The notes beneath the pieces were generated by a model. That model was not told the origin of the DNA. It made no database searches and saw nothing but the letters and a program-made list of their open reading frames with translations. From NCBI GenBank assembly GCA_017405115.1, contig JAFRBA010000063.1, positions 1 through 18,864 on the forward strand: a DNA stretch of 18,864 nucleotides, written 5' to 3'. The position numbers and the translations under genes were made by a program. This document shows positions 1 through 6,853 of the stretch, one piece after another (position 1 is the stretch's first letter; every line of letters begins with the position of its first letter). The stretch is from Kiritimatiellia bacterium (GTDB lineage Bacteria; Verrucomicrobiota; Kiritimatiellia; RFP12; UBA1067).

Positions 1-2
1 AC

Positions 3-185
3 GGCGTCGTCGCGAAGATACTGGAAGACCCGGAGCCCGTGTTCTCGCGAGTCTTCGGGGCGCTCGAGCACATCCTCTCGCCGGAGGCCGTGTTCCTCGA
101 CCCGGCGAAGCCCCTGCGGCGGCCAAGGGGCAGTCCGCCCCGCCAGGCGGGGATCCGGAATCCGCCGCAGGGATCGGCGAAGTAG
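3..185 (+). CDS. C-terminal end of an unidentified protein (5' end outside window)
   Basis: The frame starting at base 3 is open from the window edge to a TAG at 183-185, giving about 60 residues. The first ~38 residues (GVVAKILEDPEPVFSRVFGA, then LEHILSPEAVFLDPAKPLR) look like a real protein: hydrophobic and charged residues alternate as in helices and a strand. The last ~20 residues (RRPRGSPPRQAGIRNPPQGSAK) are basic and low-complexity. They are encoded by a palindromic GC-rich stretch, so the original C-terminus may have been extended by a repeat insertion. The 'GGVV...V...L...L' flavour faintly recalls the end of BadF/ROK-type sugar kinases, but that is not enough to name it. The fragment could also be the tail of any other enzyme. 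Confidence 0.45.
   Translation, partial: GVVAKILEDPEPVFSRVFGALEHILSPEAVFLDPAKPLRRPRGSPPRQAGIRNPPQGSAK
138..152. repeat. GC-rich perfect palindrome (hairpin) in the last codons of the partial gene
   Basis: CCCCGCC-A-GGCGGGG is a perfect 7-bp inverted repeat around one base, followed at once by a second small palindrome (TCCGGA). It sits within the coding tail of the upstream gene. It has no following T-run, so it is not an intrinsic terminator on either strand. It resembles the short palindromic insertions common in REP-rich genomes. Confidence 0.4.
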
Positions 186-662
186 CTGCGGAACCTCTGT
201 GGTTGCGGACGGGACATATCCCCCAGCCAGAGGCACCCCTGTAGCCACCGCTGGCGCGGCTCGCTTCGCTCGTGGGATACGTCCGCGAAGCGGATGCCCT
301 GGCAGGGATGCGCCCGTCCCTCCCGGAATACGCTTCCTGCGCCATGTCCGCCAATTACGGGAGGGCCGCCGTGCCGGCCTGGCCTTGCAGTCGGCTCTGA
401 CCGCAGATCAGCGGCCAGAGGACGATGCTTCAACGCAACACATGCGGACTTGACGGCGTCGGGACGGCCTGGCCGCCTAGACGGATGATGCAAGACCCTG
501 TCGGCGAGAAGTTCCGCATTGAAATCTCAAAAAATAAAGATTGCGGCAGCGGGACATAGTGCGCTCAAGCTTCGGAATCGCGGCCTGAAATGTCTCAGAT
601 CGCCTCACACTATTTGTCCACACCCGACGCAAAAGACGGATGCACCTGAAAGCCAGCCAAGG
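186..662. other. Intergenic region, 477 bp, no convincing gene
   Basis: This stretch lies between the stop of the partial left gene and the stop of the minus-strand deacetylase. Open frames here are short, lack homology I can recognise and lack a ribosome-binding site. Visible structure is limited to small palindromes: GGGACATATCCC near 210-222, similar in form to the GGGGACAGTCCCC repeats at the right end of the window, and TCCGC-GAA-GCGGA near 282-294. I looked for tRNA, SRP RNA, tmRNA and RNase P signatures and saw none. It may be decayed repeat sequence. Confidence 0.4.
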
Positions 663-1626
663 TCAGCCCATCAGCAGTTCAAAGTCCTCTTCAATCGGCG
701 GACGTCCGTATTCGCTGATCTCGAAGCTCTCGATCGCCTTCGGCACGGGCTTGCCGGGATACTGCTCGCGCCAGGCGTTGGCAAAGCGCTTCGCGTCATT
801 CACCTTGCGGTTGCCCCAGTACTTCATCAAGTAGGCATTGCGCCCGGCGATGTTCGCCTTGCGGTCGCCGATGGCCGCGACCTCGTCCTCCACGCCCTTG
901 TCCCACGCAAGCCACTCGTAGAACTGCGACACCTGGCAGTCGAGCGCATCGGCCCATTTGTCAAGATACGGAACGGCGTCGACGAGGATGTCCGGCCGCA
1001 TCACGCGCGGAACGGTGAAGATGTCGCTCATGAGGAGAATGAGCGGACGGCGGCGAAGCGGTTTCGATCCCTCGATCCAGTGCGGGCAACCAAGCATATA
1101 GCCGCAGTCCTTTACGAGCGTGCCGATGGTGCGGTGGTCGACGTGGTAGTCGCAGTCGCGGTGCGTCATGACGATGTCAGGCTCGAACTCCTGGATCTTC
1201 CGCGCCACCATCTCGCGCGCCTCGATGGTGTTCGGGCATCGCGCATCGCCCCAGCCGTAGATGTCGTAGCTGTCGAGGCCAAGTACCTTCGCGGCGTTAA
1301 GCGTCTCCTGACGGCGTATCGCGGCGACCTTCTCGCGGCTGTGGACGTGGTGGCCGAGGTCGCCGTTGCAGGCGGCGACGAACTTGACGCGGCAGCCCTT
1401 CTTTATCATTTGCCGCCGTACAGCTGCAGATGATGTCAGCGTCGTCTGGATGCCCGCCGATGACCATGATGCGGTACGGTCCCGGCGACCTCGGTATCGA
1501 CGCCTTGACCGGCGGGCATGCCGCGACGAACGTCCTGCCTCGCACCTTGTTGGCCTCGCCCGCCGCATCAGACTTGCGAGCCCTGACTGCGACTGCAAGC
1601 ATGCCAGGCACTACGGCCGGTCTCAT
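663..1626 (-). pseudogene. PIG-L/LmbE-family deacetylase, frameshifted
   Basis: The minus strand encodes a PIG-L (LmbE-like) zinc-dependent N-acyl deacetylase in two reading frames. The first motif, IMVIGGHPDDADIICSCTAA (about 1410-1475), is in one frame. The rest, from MIKKGCRVKFVAACNGDLGHH through THRDCDYHVDHR to SQFYEW and the TGA at 663-665, is in another. The switch falls at the AAA of the coding strand near 1409-1411, where one extra base (or two missing) would explain it. HPDDAD and HRxxDYHxDHR are the metal and catalytic motifs of the planctomycete/verrucomicrobial subfamily, and both survive. The start is uncertain: the ATG at 1626 is the first plausible one in the N-terminal frame, and an ATG near 1471 just before the motif is another option. 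No Shine-Dalgarno site or -10 box is evident. A sequencing or assembly error would look the same. Confidence 0.7.
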
Positions 1627-1671
1627 ATGCGTCAGCGGTGAGACTGGCCGTAGACCTATTGCGCGCACCCA

Positions 1672-1701
1672 TTGACGCGCAGGGCACGGGATTGGTAAAA
1701 T
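1672..1701 (+). promoter_or_regulatory. Sigma70-type promoter of the aldo/keto reductase operon
   Basis: TTGACG (1672-1677), an 18-base spacer and TAAAAT (1696-1701) preceded by TGG make an extended -10 promoter. The predicted start near 1708 gives a leader of about 37 nt with AGGAG at 1731-1735 ahead of the ATG at 1745. Confidence 0.7.
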
Positions 1702-1744
1702 ACACCTGCAGACACGTACTGGAAACCATCAGGAGCACGATTAG

Positions 1745-2989
1745 ATGACATATAGGTTCACAGCAGACGGACACAAGGTCTCGCTTCTCGGATACGGCGC
1801 GATGCGCCTGCCGACGGTGGACGGAAAGCACGCCAACGGCTGGGCGTCGGGCGCGTCCTCGGCCGACATCGACCAGGAGCTCGTGAACAGGCAGGTGAAG
1901 ATGCTGCTCGACGGCGGCGTCAACTACTTCGACACGTCGCCCGCCTACTGCCGCGGCGAGTCCGAGCGGCGGCTCGGGGAGGCCCTCGCGAAGAGCGGAT
2001 ACAGCCGAAAGGACTTCTTCATCGCCACCAAGATGTCCAACTTCGCCCCGCAGCAGTATCCGCTCGCCGAATGCAGGAAGATGTTCGAGAACTCGCTGAA
2101 GGCCCTGCGCACCGACTACATCGACTTCTATCTGCTGCACTCCATCGGCAACGGCGGCTTCGGCACGTTCTCGAAGCGCTACCTCGAGAACAGAGCCCTG
2201 GACTGGTGCGCCGAGCAGCGCGAAAAGCGCGTCATCAGGCATCTCGGCTTCTCGTACCACGGCGACCCAAAGGCATTCGAGTGGTGCGTGGAGAACCACG
2301 GCAAGTACAAGTGGGACTTCTGCCAGATACAGATGAACTACGTCGACTGGCGCCACGCCAAGGAGGTGAACACCCGCAACCTCGACGCCGAGTACCTCTA
2401 CAAGACGCTTACCGACCTCAAGATACCCGTGGTCATCATGGAGCCGCTTCTGGGCGGACGACTCGCGCGCTACAACTGGGCGCTCGCCAACGAGCTCAAG
2501 CCGCGCGACCCGTCGGCCTCGCTCGCGAAGTGGGCGCTCAGGTTCTGCGGAACATACCCCAACGTGCTCACCGTGCTCTCCGGCATGACCAGGGTCTCGG
2601 ACATCGAGGAGAACCTGGCTACGTACTCGCCGCTCAAGCCATGCTCCGACGACGAGCTCGCCGCGCTCGAACGCGCGGCGCTGGCCCTCCTCAGGCTCAA
2701 CACGGTGCCGTGCAACAGCTGCAACTACTGCATGCCGTGTCCGTACGGGCTCGACATCCCGGCGATCCTCACCTTCAAGAACACGCTTCTCGCCGACGAG
2801 ACCAGGAAATCCGCGAAGGAGACGCTGGCCCTGTACCGCAGGATGATTCCCGAGAAGCTCCGGCGCGCCGACCGCTGCACCGGATGCCGCCGCTGCAACC
2901 CGCACTGCCCGCAGCAGATAGACATACCGAAGGAAATCGACGCGATCGACAAGATGATGGACGAAATCAGGGGGGAGGTGTTCCGGTGA
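1745..2989 (+). CDS. Aldo/keto reductase with C-terminal 4Fe-4S motifs
   Basis: This 414-residue protein is an NAD(P)H-type aldo/keto reductase fused to a ferredoxin-like tail. The AKR barrel spans about residues 5-315 with the catalytic tetrad D63 (YFDT), Y68 (SPAY), K96 (ATKMS) and H132 (LLH). The tail carries two cysteine clusters, C323xxC326xxC329 and C378xxC381xxC384xxxC388, matching the Fer4-type extension known in this subfamily. It lacks a signal peptide, so it is probably cytoplasmic. The start is set by AGGAG nine bases upstream and by the promoter at 1672-1701. Its stop overlaps the GTG of the next gene (GTGA), so it is translationally coupled to the membrane ferredoxin. Electron exchange between the two Fe-S proteins is a reasonable inference; the substrate is unknown. 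Confidence 0.9.
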   Translation: MTYRFTADGHKVSLLGYGAMRLPTVDGKHANGWASGASSADIDQELVNRQVKMLLDGGVNYFDTSPAYCRGESERRLGEALAKSGYSRKDFFIATKMSNFAPQQYPLAECRKMFENSLKALRTDYIDFYLLHSIGNGGFGTFSKRYLENRALDWCAEQREKRVIRHLGFSYHGDPKAFEWCVENHGKYKWDFCQIQMNYVDWRHAKEVNTRNLDAEYLYKTLTDLKIPVVIMEPLLGGRLARYNWALANELKPRDPSASLAKWALRFCGTYPNVLTVLSGMTRVSDIEENLATYSPLKPCSDDELAALERAALALLRLNTVPCNSCNYCMPCPYGLDIPAILTFKNTLLADETRKSAKETLALYRRMIPEKLRRADRCTGCRRCNPHCPQQIDIPKEIDAIDKMMDEIRGEVFR

Positions 2990-4335
2990 AGGCCATGCGT
3001 TTCATCGTGCCGATTGTGGCGCTTTTCTTCCTGGGCGCCGTCACGGCGGCGTTCCTCGGCGTCCGGGAGCTGTCGTTCGCCGCGGCATTTCAGCTCTTTC
3101 CGGCGATTCTGTCGCTCTCCCTGATTCCGCTTGCGGCAATCGCCCTCGTGACGTTCCTCTTCGGGCGCTTCTTCTGCCGCGCGATGTGCCCCCTCGGCAT
3201 CCTGCAGAGCGTCGCAAACCGCCTGTTCCACCCGAAGACCGCAGTCCGCCGCGTCTGCACGCGCCTGCCCGAGACGGGTGCGCAGCGCGCAGTGCGCTGG
3301 ACGGTGCTGGTCGCCGCGGCGGCGGCGTTCGCGTGCGGCTACGGGGCGTGGGCGGGAATGGTCGACCCCTACGCCGTATACGGGCGGGCGCTCTCGCTCA
3401 TACCCTCGTTCGACGGAGAGGGCGTTCCACAGCCGACGCCGCTCGCCGTCGTCGCAGTCGCCGTGTTCGCCGCCGTCCTGGTCGCGGCAGTCTTCGGCAA
3501 GGGGCGCATCTGGTGCAACTGGATATGCCCGGCGGGCACGGTCTTCAACCTCGTCGCGCGGTTCGCATGGAAGAAGGACGCCGTGGCCGGCGGCTGCGGC
3601 AACTGCCGCAGATGCTTCCCCAAGCCCGCCGCAAAGCCCACGCAGGCGGCGGAGGCGGACGGCGTGACGCGGCGCGACGCCATTCGCACGATGGCCGCCG
3701 TCGCCGCGACGGAGAAGCTGACGGACGGCGGGTTCGCGGAGGTGACGAAGCCCGGCGAGCCCGTGCGCGAAGCGCCGGTGCTGCCGCCTGGAGCCGGCAA
3801 ATCAGAGTCATTCTACAGAAAGTGCATAAGCTGCCAGCTCTGCGTGAAGAACTGCCCCATGCACTGCATCATCCCTTCGACTTCCCTCTCCAGGTTCGGC
3901 CAGCCGGTCATGGACTTCCGGGAGGGCTACTGCCACGTCGAATGCACCCGCTGCTCCGAGGTGTGCCCGACAGACGCCATAGCGCCGCTCACCAAGGAGG
4001 AGAAGCGCACGGCGCACATCGGCTACGCCGTCTGGAACAAGGACGCCTGCCTGCGGCAGACCGAGGGCGTCGAATGCACGGCGTGCGAACGCAAGTGTCC
4101 GGCGAGGGCGATCCACATCGTAAAGGGCGTGCCCGTCGTGGACAAGCTCGCATGCCTCGGCTGCGGCGCATGCGAACACGTCTGCCCGGCGCGTCCGCTG
4201 CCAGGCATGGCTGTGAACGGATGCAATCCGCAGTGGTGGACATCGCCCGCAAAGAAAGAGTCCGCGTTCGTCGGCCCGCCCTCCCTTCTCGACGCATCGC
4301 TCGCGCAGGTCGAACGAAACGGCGGGGGCTGGTAG
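2986..4335 (+). CDS. NapH/NapG-like membrane-bound polyferredoxin
   Basis: A 449-residue fusion of a NapH-type membrane part and a NapG/MauM-type ferredoxin part. Hydrophobic segments lie at about 6-25, 31-60, 103-125 and 152-171. Two CxxxCP motifs (C64-C68, C177-C181) follow membrane segments, as in NapH/RnfE-like proteins. Cysteine clusters follow at 204-210, C280xxC283xxC286xxxC290P, C320xxC323xxxC327P, C364xxC367xxxC371P and C390xxC393xxC396xxxC400P. An internal TRRDAIR (228-234) resembles a degenerate twin-arginine motif where a NapG signal would begin, which fits a fusion of two ancestral genes. The GTG start is chosen because GGGGAGG lies about seven bases upstream and because it gives a GTGA overlap with the reductase; ATG 2995 is the alternative. 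Likely role: electron transfer between the membrane pool and a soluble partner, probably the upstream reductase. Confidence 0.85.
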   Translation: MKAMRFIVPIVALFFLGAVTAAFLGVRELSFAAAFQLFPAILSLSLIPLAAIALVTFLFGRFFCRAMCPLGILQSVANRLFHPKTAVRRVCTRLPETGAQRAVRWTVLVAAAAAFACGYGAWAGMVDPYAVYGRALSLIPSFDGEGVPQPTPLAVVAVAVFAAVLVAAVFGKGRIWCNWICPAGTVFNLVARFAWKKDAVAGGCGNCRRCFPKPAAKPTQAAEADGVTRRDAIRTMAAVAATEKLTDGGFAEVTKPGEPVREAPVLPPGAGKSESFYRKCISCQLCVKNCPMHCIIPSTSLSRFGQPVMDFREGYCHVECTRCSEVCPTDAIAPLTKEEKRTAHIGYAVWNKDACLRQTEGVECTACERKCPARAIHIVKGVPVVDKLACLGCGACEHVCPARPLPGMAVNGCNPQWWTSPAKKESAFVGPPSLLDASLAQVERNGGGW

Positions 4336-4345
4336 TTGCCGGAAC

Positions 4346-5098
4346 ATGGACGCCAAGACCAGGCAAGCCCTGCGGAAGTACGCAGACAAGTACGAGACGG
4401 CCTCGTTCATCAAGGGCGACCCCTCCTGGTTCATGCACCAGGTCAGGGGCGCGGCAAACCAGGAGGCGACAGCCTTCGTGGCCTCTGCGCTCAGCTTCGG
4501 AAGCCGCGCACAGTTCCTTCCGAAGATACAGTGGCTTCTGGACCGCGCGGACGGCGACCTCGACAGGTGGATACGCTCGGGGGCCTTCGAGAATGATCTG
4601 CGTCCCGACGACGGGCGATGCTTCTACCGCTTCTTCACGTTCGCGACGATGAACGCATTCCTCCGGGCTTACAGGGGAATAATGGCGGAGCACGCCACGC
4701 TCGGCGGGTTTGTGCGGGCAAGCTGCGGAGGCGACGCCGTGAAGGCAGTCGCGGCAATCTGCTCCAGGTTCTGCGAAGGCGGGTCGTGCGGAGTCATCCC
4801 GCAGGACCACCACTCCGCGTGCAAGAGAGTCTGCATGTTCCTGAGGTGGATGGTGCGTAGCGGCTCGCCGGTCGACCTCGGCCTCTGGTCGGATTTCATC
4901 GACCGCAGGACGCTGGTCGTCCCGCTCGACACTCATGTCCTCCAGGAGGCGAAGAAGCTCGGGCTCCTGAAGGGCTCGTCCGCATCGATGTCCGCCGCGC
5001 GCAGGCTGACCGCCGCGCTCGCAGAGGCCTTTCCGGAAGACCCTTCGCGCGGCGACTTCGCCCTCTTCGGCTACGGCGTCAGCGGCAATCGCCCCTGA
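4346..5098 (+). CDS. TIGR02757/DUF2400 family protein
   Basis: This 250-residue protein carries the hallmarks of the TIGR02757 (DUF2400) family: ACKRVCMFLRWMVR at 158-171, VPLDTHVLQEAKKLGLL at 192-208 and DFALFGYGV at 237-245. The VPLDTHV segment is reminiscent of the conserved aspartate region of helix-hairpin-helix DNA glycosylases, but no biochemical function for the family is known to me. It starts ten bases after the stop of the polyferredoxin with only a weak purine stretch (GGAA) before the ATG, so it is probably expressed by read-through in the same operon. Its TGA abuts the TGA of the convergent SPFH gene, forming TGATCA. Confidence 0.85.
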   Translation: MDAKTRQALRKYADKYETASFIKGDPSWFMHQVRGAANQEATAFVASALSFGSRAQFLPKIQWLLDRADGDLDRWIRSGAFENDLRPDDGRCFYRFFTFATMNAFLRAYRGIMAEHATLGGFVRASCGGDAVKAVAAICSRFCEGGSCGVIPQDHHSACKRVCMFLRWMVRSGSPVDLGLWSDFIDRRTLVVPLDTHVLQEAKKLGLLKGSSASMSAARRLTAALAEAFPEDPSRGDFALFGYGVSGNRP

Positions 5099-6853
5099 TC
5101 ACTGCTGCTTCGCGGGCGCCGGCACGGATATAGCAGCCCCCTTCAGGTCGGTCCAGAGAGTGCCTTCGCCGGCGTGCAACACGCGAATCGACACCTCGGG
5201 ATTGAGGTTCTTGACGAACTCGAGGTCGGCCAGCTTTCCTGGCGTCTTGAAGACGGCGGCCCTGCGCTTCGCGCCGAGAGCCTCCTCGTTCTCCACAAGG
5301 AACTTCGCGTTCGCCTCCGCCTCGCCCTTCGTGCGCGTGATCTCCGCGCGCACCTTCGCCGCCTCGAGGTTGATCTCAGAGACCTTCAGCTGCGCCGCCG
5401 CCGCGATCGCCGCGACGTCCTTCTTCATGTTCGCCGCGATCGTGGCCGTGATCTTCTCGGTCTCCTGCTCCGTCTCGCGCTTGAGCTGGTCGACCATGGC
5501 GAGCTCGGTGTTCAGAAGCGCCTGCTTCTTGGCCGTCTTCTGCTCCGTCTGGTTGGTCAGGTCCTGCTCCTTCGCGACGCTAGTCTCCTGGATGGGCTGC
5601 AGGATGTCCGCCGGCACCTCGACGTGCCTCACGATCGCGTTCCTGACGAGTATCTTCTTCTCGCCGAGTATCTTGACGAGCTCGGCCGTCATCTCCTTCT
5701 GGAACTTCTGGCGTCCCTCGCCGTCGATGAACTCGCGAGCCTTGTAGCCCGAGCCCTTCATCCGAGAGACGGAGAGTATCTGCGGCAGGATTATCTTCGA
5801 GACCACCGCCGGCAGGTCGCCGTAGAGCATGTAGATGCGCGAGATGTTTTCCGGCATCAGCTCGAACTCCACCGTCATGTCGAGCATGATCGCGAAGCCG
5901 TCAGACGACGGGAACTGCACGAACTGGTTCATGCCGAAGGCGACTGAATCGCTCGGCGGGGCGGGCGGAGGAGGAGGGGCGACGTTCGCCCTCGCCACAG
6001 GCCGCGCCGCCTTCTTCTGCAGCGGAGAGAGACCGTCGAACTTGCGGGACTGGCGGGCGGCGGCGGCCTGGCGCGCGACGTCGCCATGCGAGACGATGCC
6101 GAGGTCGGCGTTGCGGCTCATGTAGTCAGCGCGCTTCGCGCTCTGCGCCGAAAGCGTGTTCTGCTGCAGCTCGGCGAGCCCGTTCGCGCTCGTGGACTGC
6201 GCCTTGGTGAGTACCACCGTGCCGCTCTTGCCGACGATCGACACCTGGTTCATGCCGACCTCGACCACGTCCACCTGGTAGGCGCGCGGGTTCACGTAGT
6301 AGAGGCCCGGCTGCAGGATCTTCTCGTGGACGCCCTTCTCGCCCGGCCCCGCGAACTGCCCCTTCGGCGCAGGCTTGCCGGTGAGCGACGTGACGACGCC
6401 TGCGTAGCCGATCGGGATGTTGATCGCGCTCATGACCGTGATGTCGTAGCCCTCGGGGTTGAGCCGGTACGTTCCGGGCCCGAGGACCCTGCGCCACACG
6501 CCCTTCGAGTCGTCGTCTGGCGCGAGTATCTCGCCCGGCGCGAGCTCCTTGCCGGTCTTCGAGGTGACGACGCCGATGCTGCCGGCCGGGATCGTCGTGG
6601 CGCTCACGATCTTCCAGTCGTTGTTGACCGGATTCAGGAAGTGGCGCCCCTCGGCGAGCGGAACGCGCTGCACGCCCTTCTCGCCGGGCTCGGCGAGGAT
6701 GCGCCCCGGAGGCAGCGGCCTGCCGGTCTTGGTAGTGACGATCGCCATCTGCCCCTCAGGCACGTAGACGCGGCAGAAGCACCACATGAACGCGAAGACG
6801 GCGAACACGACTGCCGCCACGACGACGGCCGCAGATGCAAACACCTTGTTCAT
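5099..6853 (-). CDS. SPFH/band 7 protein B with tandem N-terminal repeats
   Basis: A 584-residue membrane-anchored SPFH (stomatin/prohibitin/flotillin/HflKC) protein. Residues 5-25 are a transmembrane segment with a short cytoplasmic N-terminus. Three ~58-residue repeats follow (about 33-89, 90-148, 149-203), each of the form G-x-VT-x-TG-K-P-G-I-GP-x-KG-x-L-PG-x-Y-NP. A Pro/Ala-rich insert (about 204-306) then interrupts the domain. The SPFH core is 307-420 (DGFAIMLDMTVEFEL...IILPQILSVSR) and a long charged Ala/Glu/Lys helix spans 421-525. The start is firm: GGAGG lies eight bases upstream, and the ATG overlaps the stop of the upstream paralogue as ATGA. Such pairs usually form mixed membrane cages or rings; the partner is probably the upstream gene product. 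The specific role is not known. Confidence 0.88.
   Translation of the reverse strand: MNKVFASAAVVVAAVVFAVFAFMWCFCRVYVPEGQMAIVTTKTGRPLPPGRILAEPGEKGVQRVPLAEGRHFLNPVNNDWKIVSATTIPAGSIGVVTSKTGKELAPGEILAPDDDSKGVWRRVLGPGTYRLNPEGYDITVMSAINIPIGYAGVVTSLTGKPAPKGQFAGPGEKGVHEKILQPGLYYVNPRAYQVDVVEVGMNQVSIVGKSGTVVLTKAQSTSANGLAELQQNTLSAQSAKRADYMSRNADLGIVSHGDVARQAAAARQSRKFDGLSPLQKKAARPVARANVAPPPPPAPPSDSVAFGMNQFVQFPSSDGFAIMLDMTVEFELMPENISRIYMLYGDLPAVVSKIILPQILSVSRMKGSGYKAREFIDGEGRQKFQKEMTAELVKILGEKKILVRNAIVRHVEVPADILQPIQETSVAKEQDLTNQTEQKTAKKQALLNTELAMVDQLKRETEQETEKITATIAANMKKDVAAIAAAAQLKVSEINLEAAKVRAEITRTKGEAEANAKFLVENEEALGAKRRAAVFKTPGKLADLEFVKNLNPEVSIRVLHAGEGTLWTDLKGAAISVPAPAKQQ
5924..6258. repeat. 14-bp direct repeat bracketing the in-frame insert in SPFH protein B
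   Basis: CTGGTTCATGCCGA occurs at 5924-5937 and again at 6245-6258, exactly 321 bp (107 codons) apart and in the same frame, so GMNQ is encoded twice (residues 200-203 and 307-310). The segment between them encodes the Pro/Ala-rich insert that the paralogue lacks. The repeat could be a duplication scar or simply two similar beta strands. Confidence 0.6.

Noticed and set aside
186..520. Possible structured RNA (SRP RNA, tmRNA, RNase P) in the left gap
   Set aside because: Small hairpins are present but none of the conserved sequence signatures of these RNAs could be found.
519..1433. Plus-strand open frame opposite the PIG-L gene
   Set aside because: The minus-strand translation carries deacetylase motifs; the plus frame shows none.
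2071..2985. N-terminal extension of the polyferredoxin frame inside the aldo/keto reductase gene
   Set aside because: The reductase is clearly coded in the other frame, and GTG 2986 has a strong ribosome-binding site and a GTGA overlap.
5938..6244. Intein or mobile insertion in SPFH protein B
   Set aside because: No Cys/Ser N-terminal splice residue, no HN-Cys/Ser/Thr C-terminal junction and no endonuclease motif; reported only as an insert of unknown origin.
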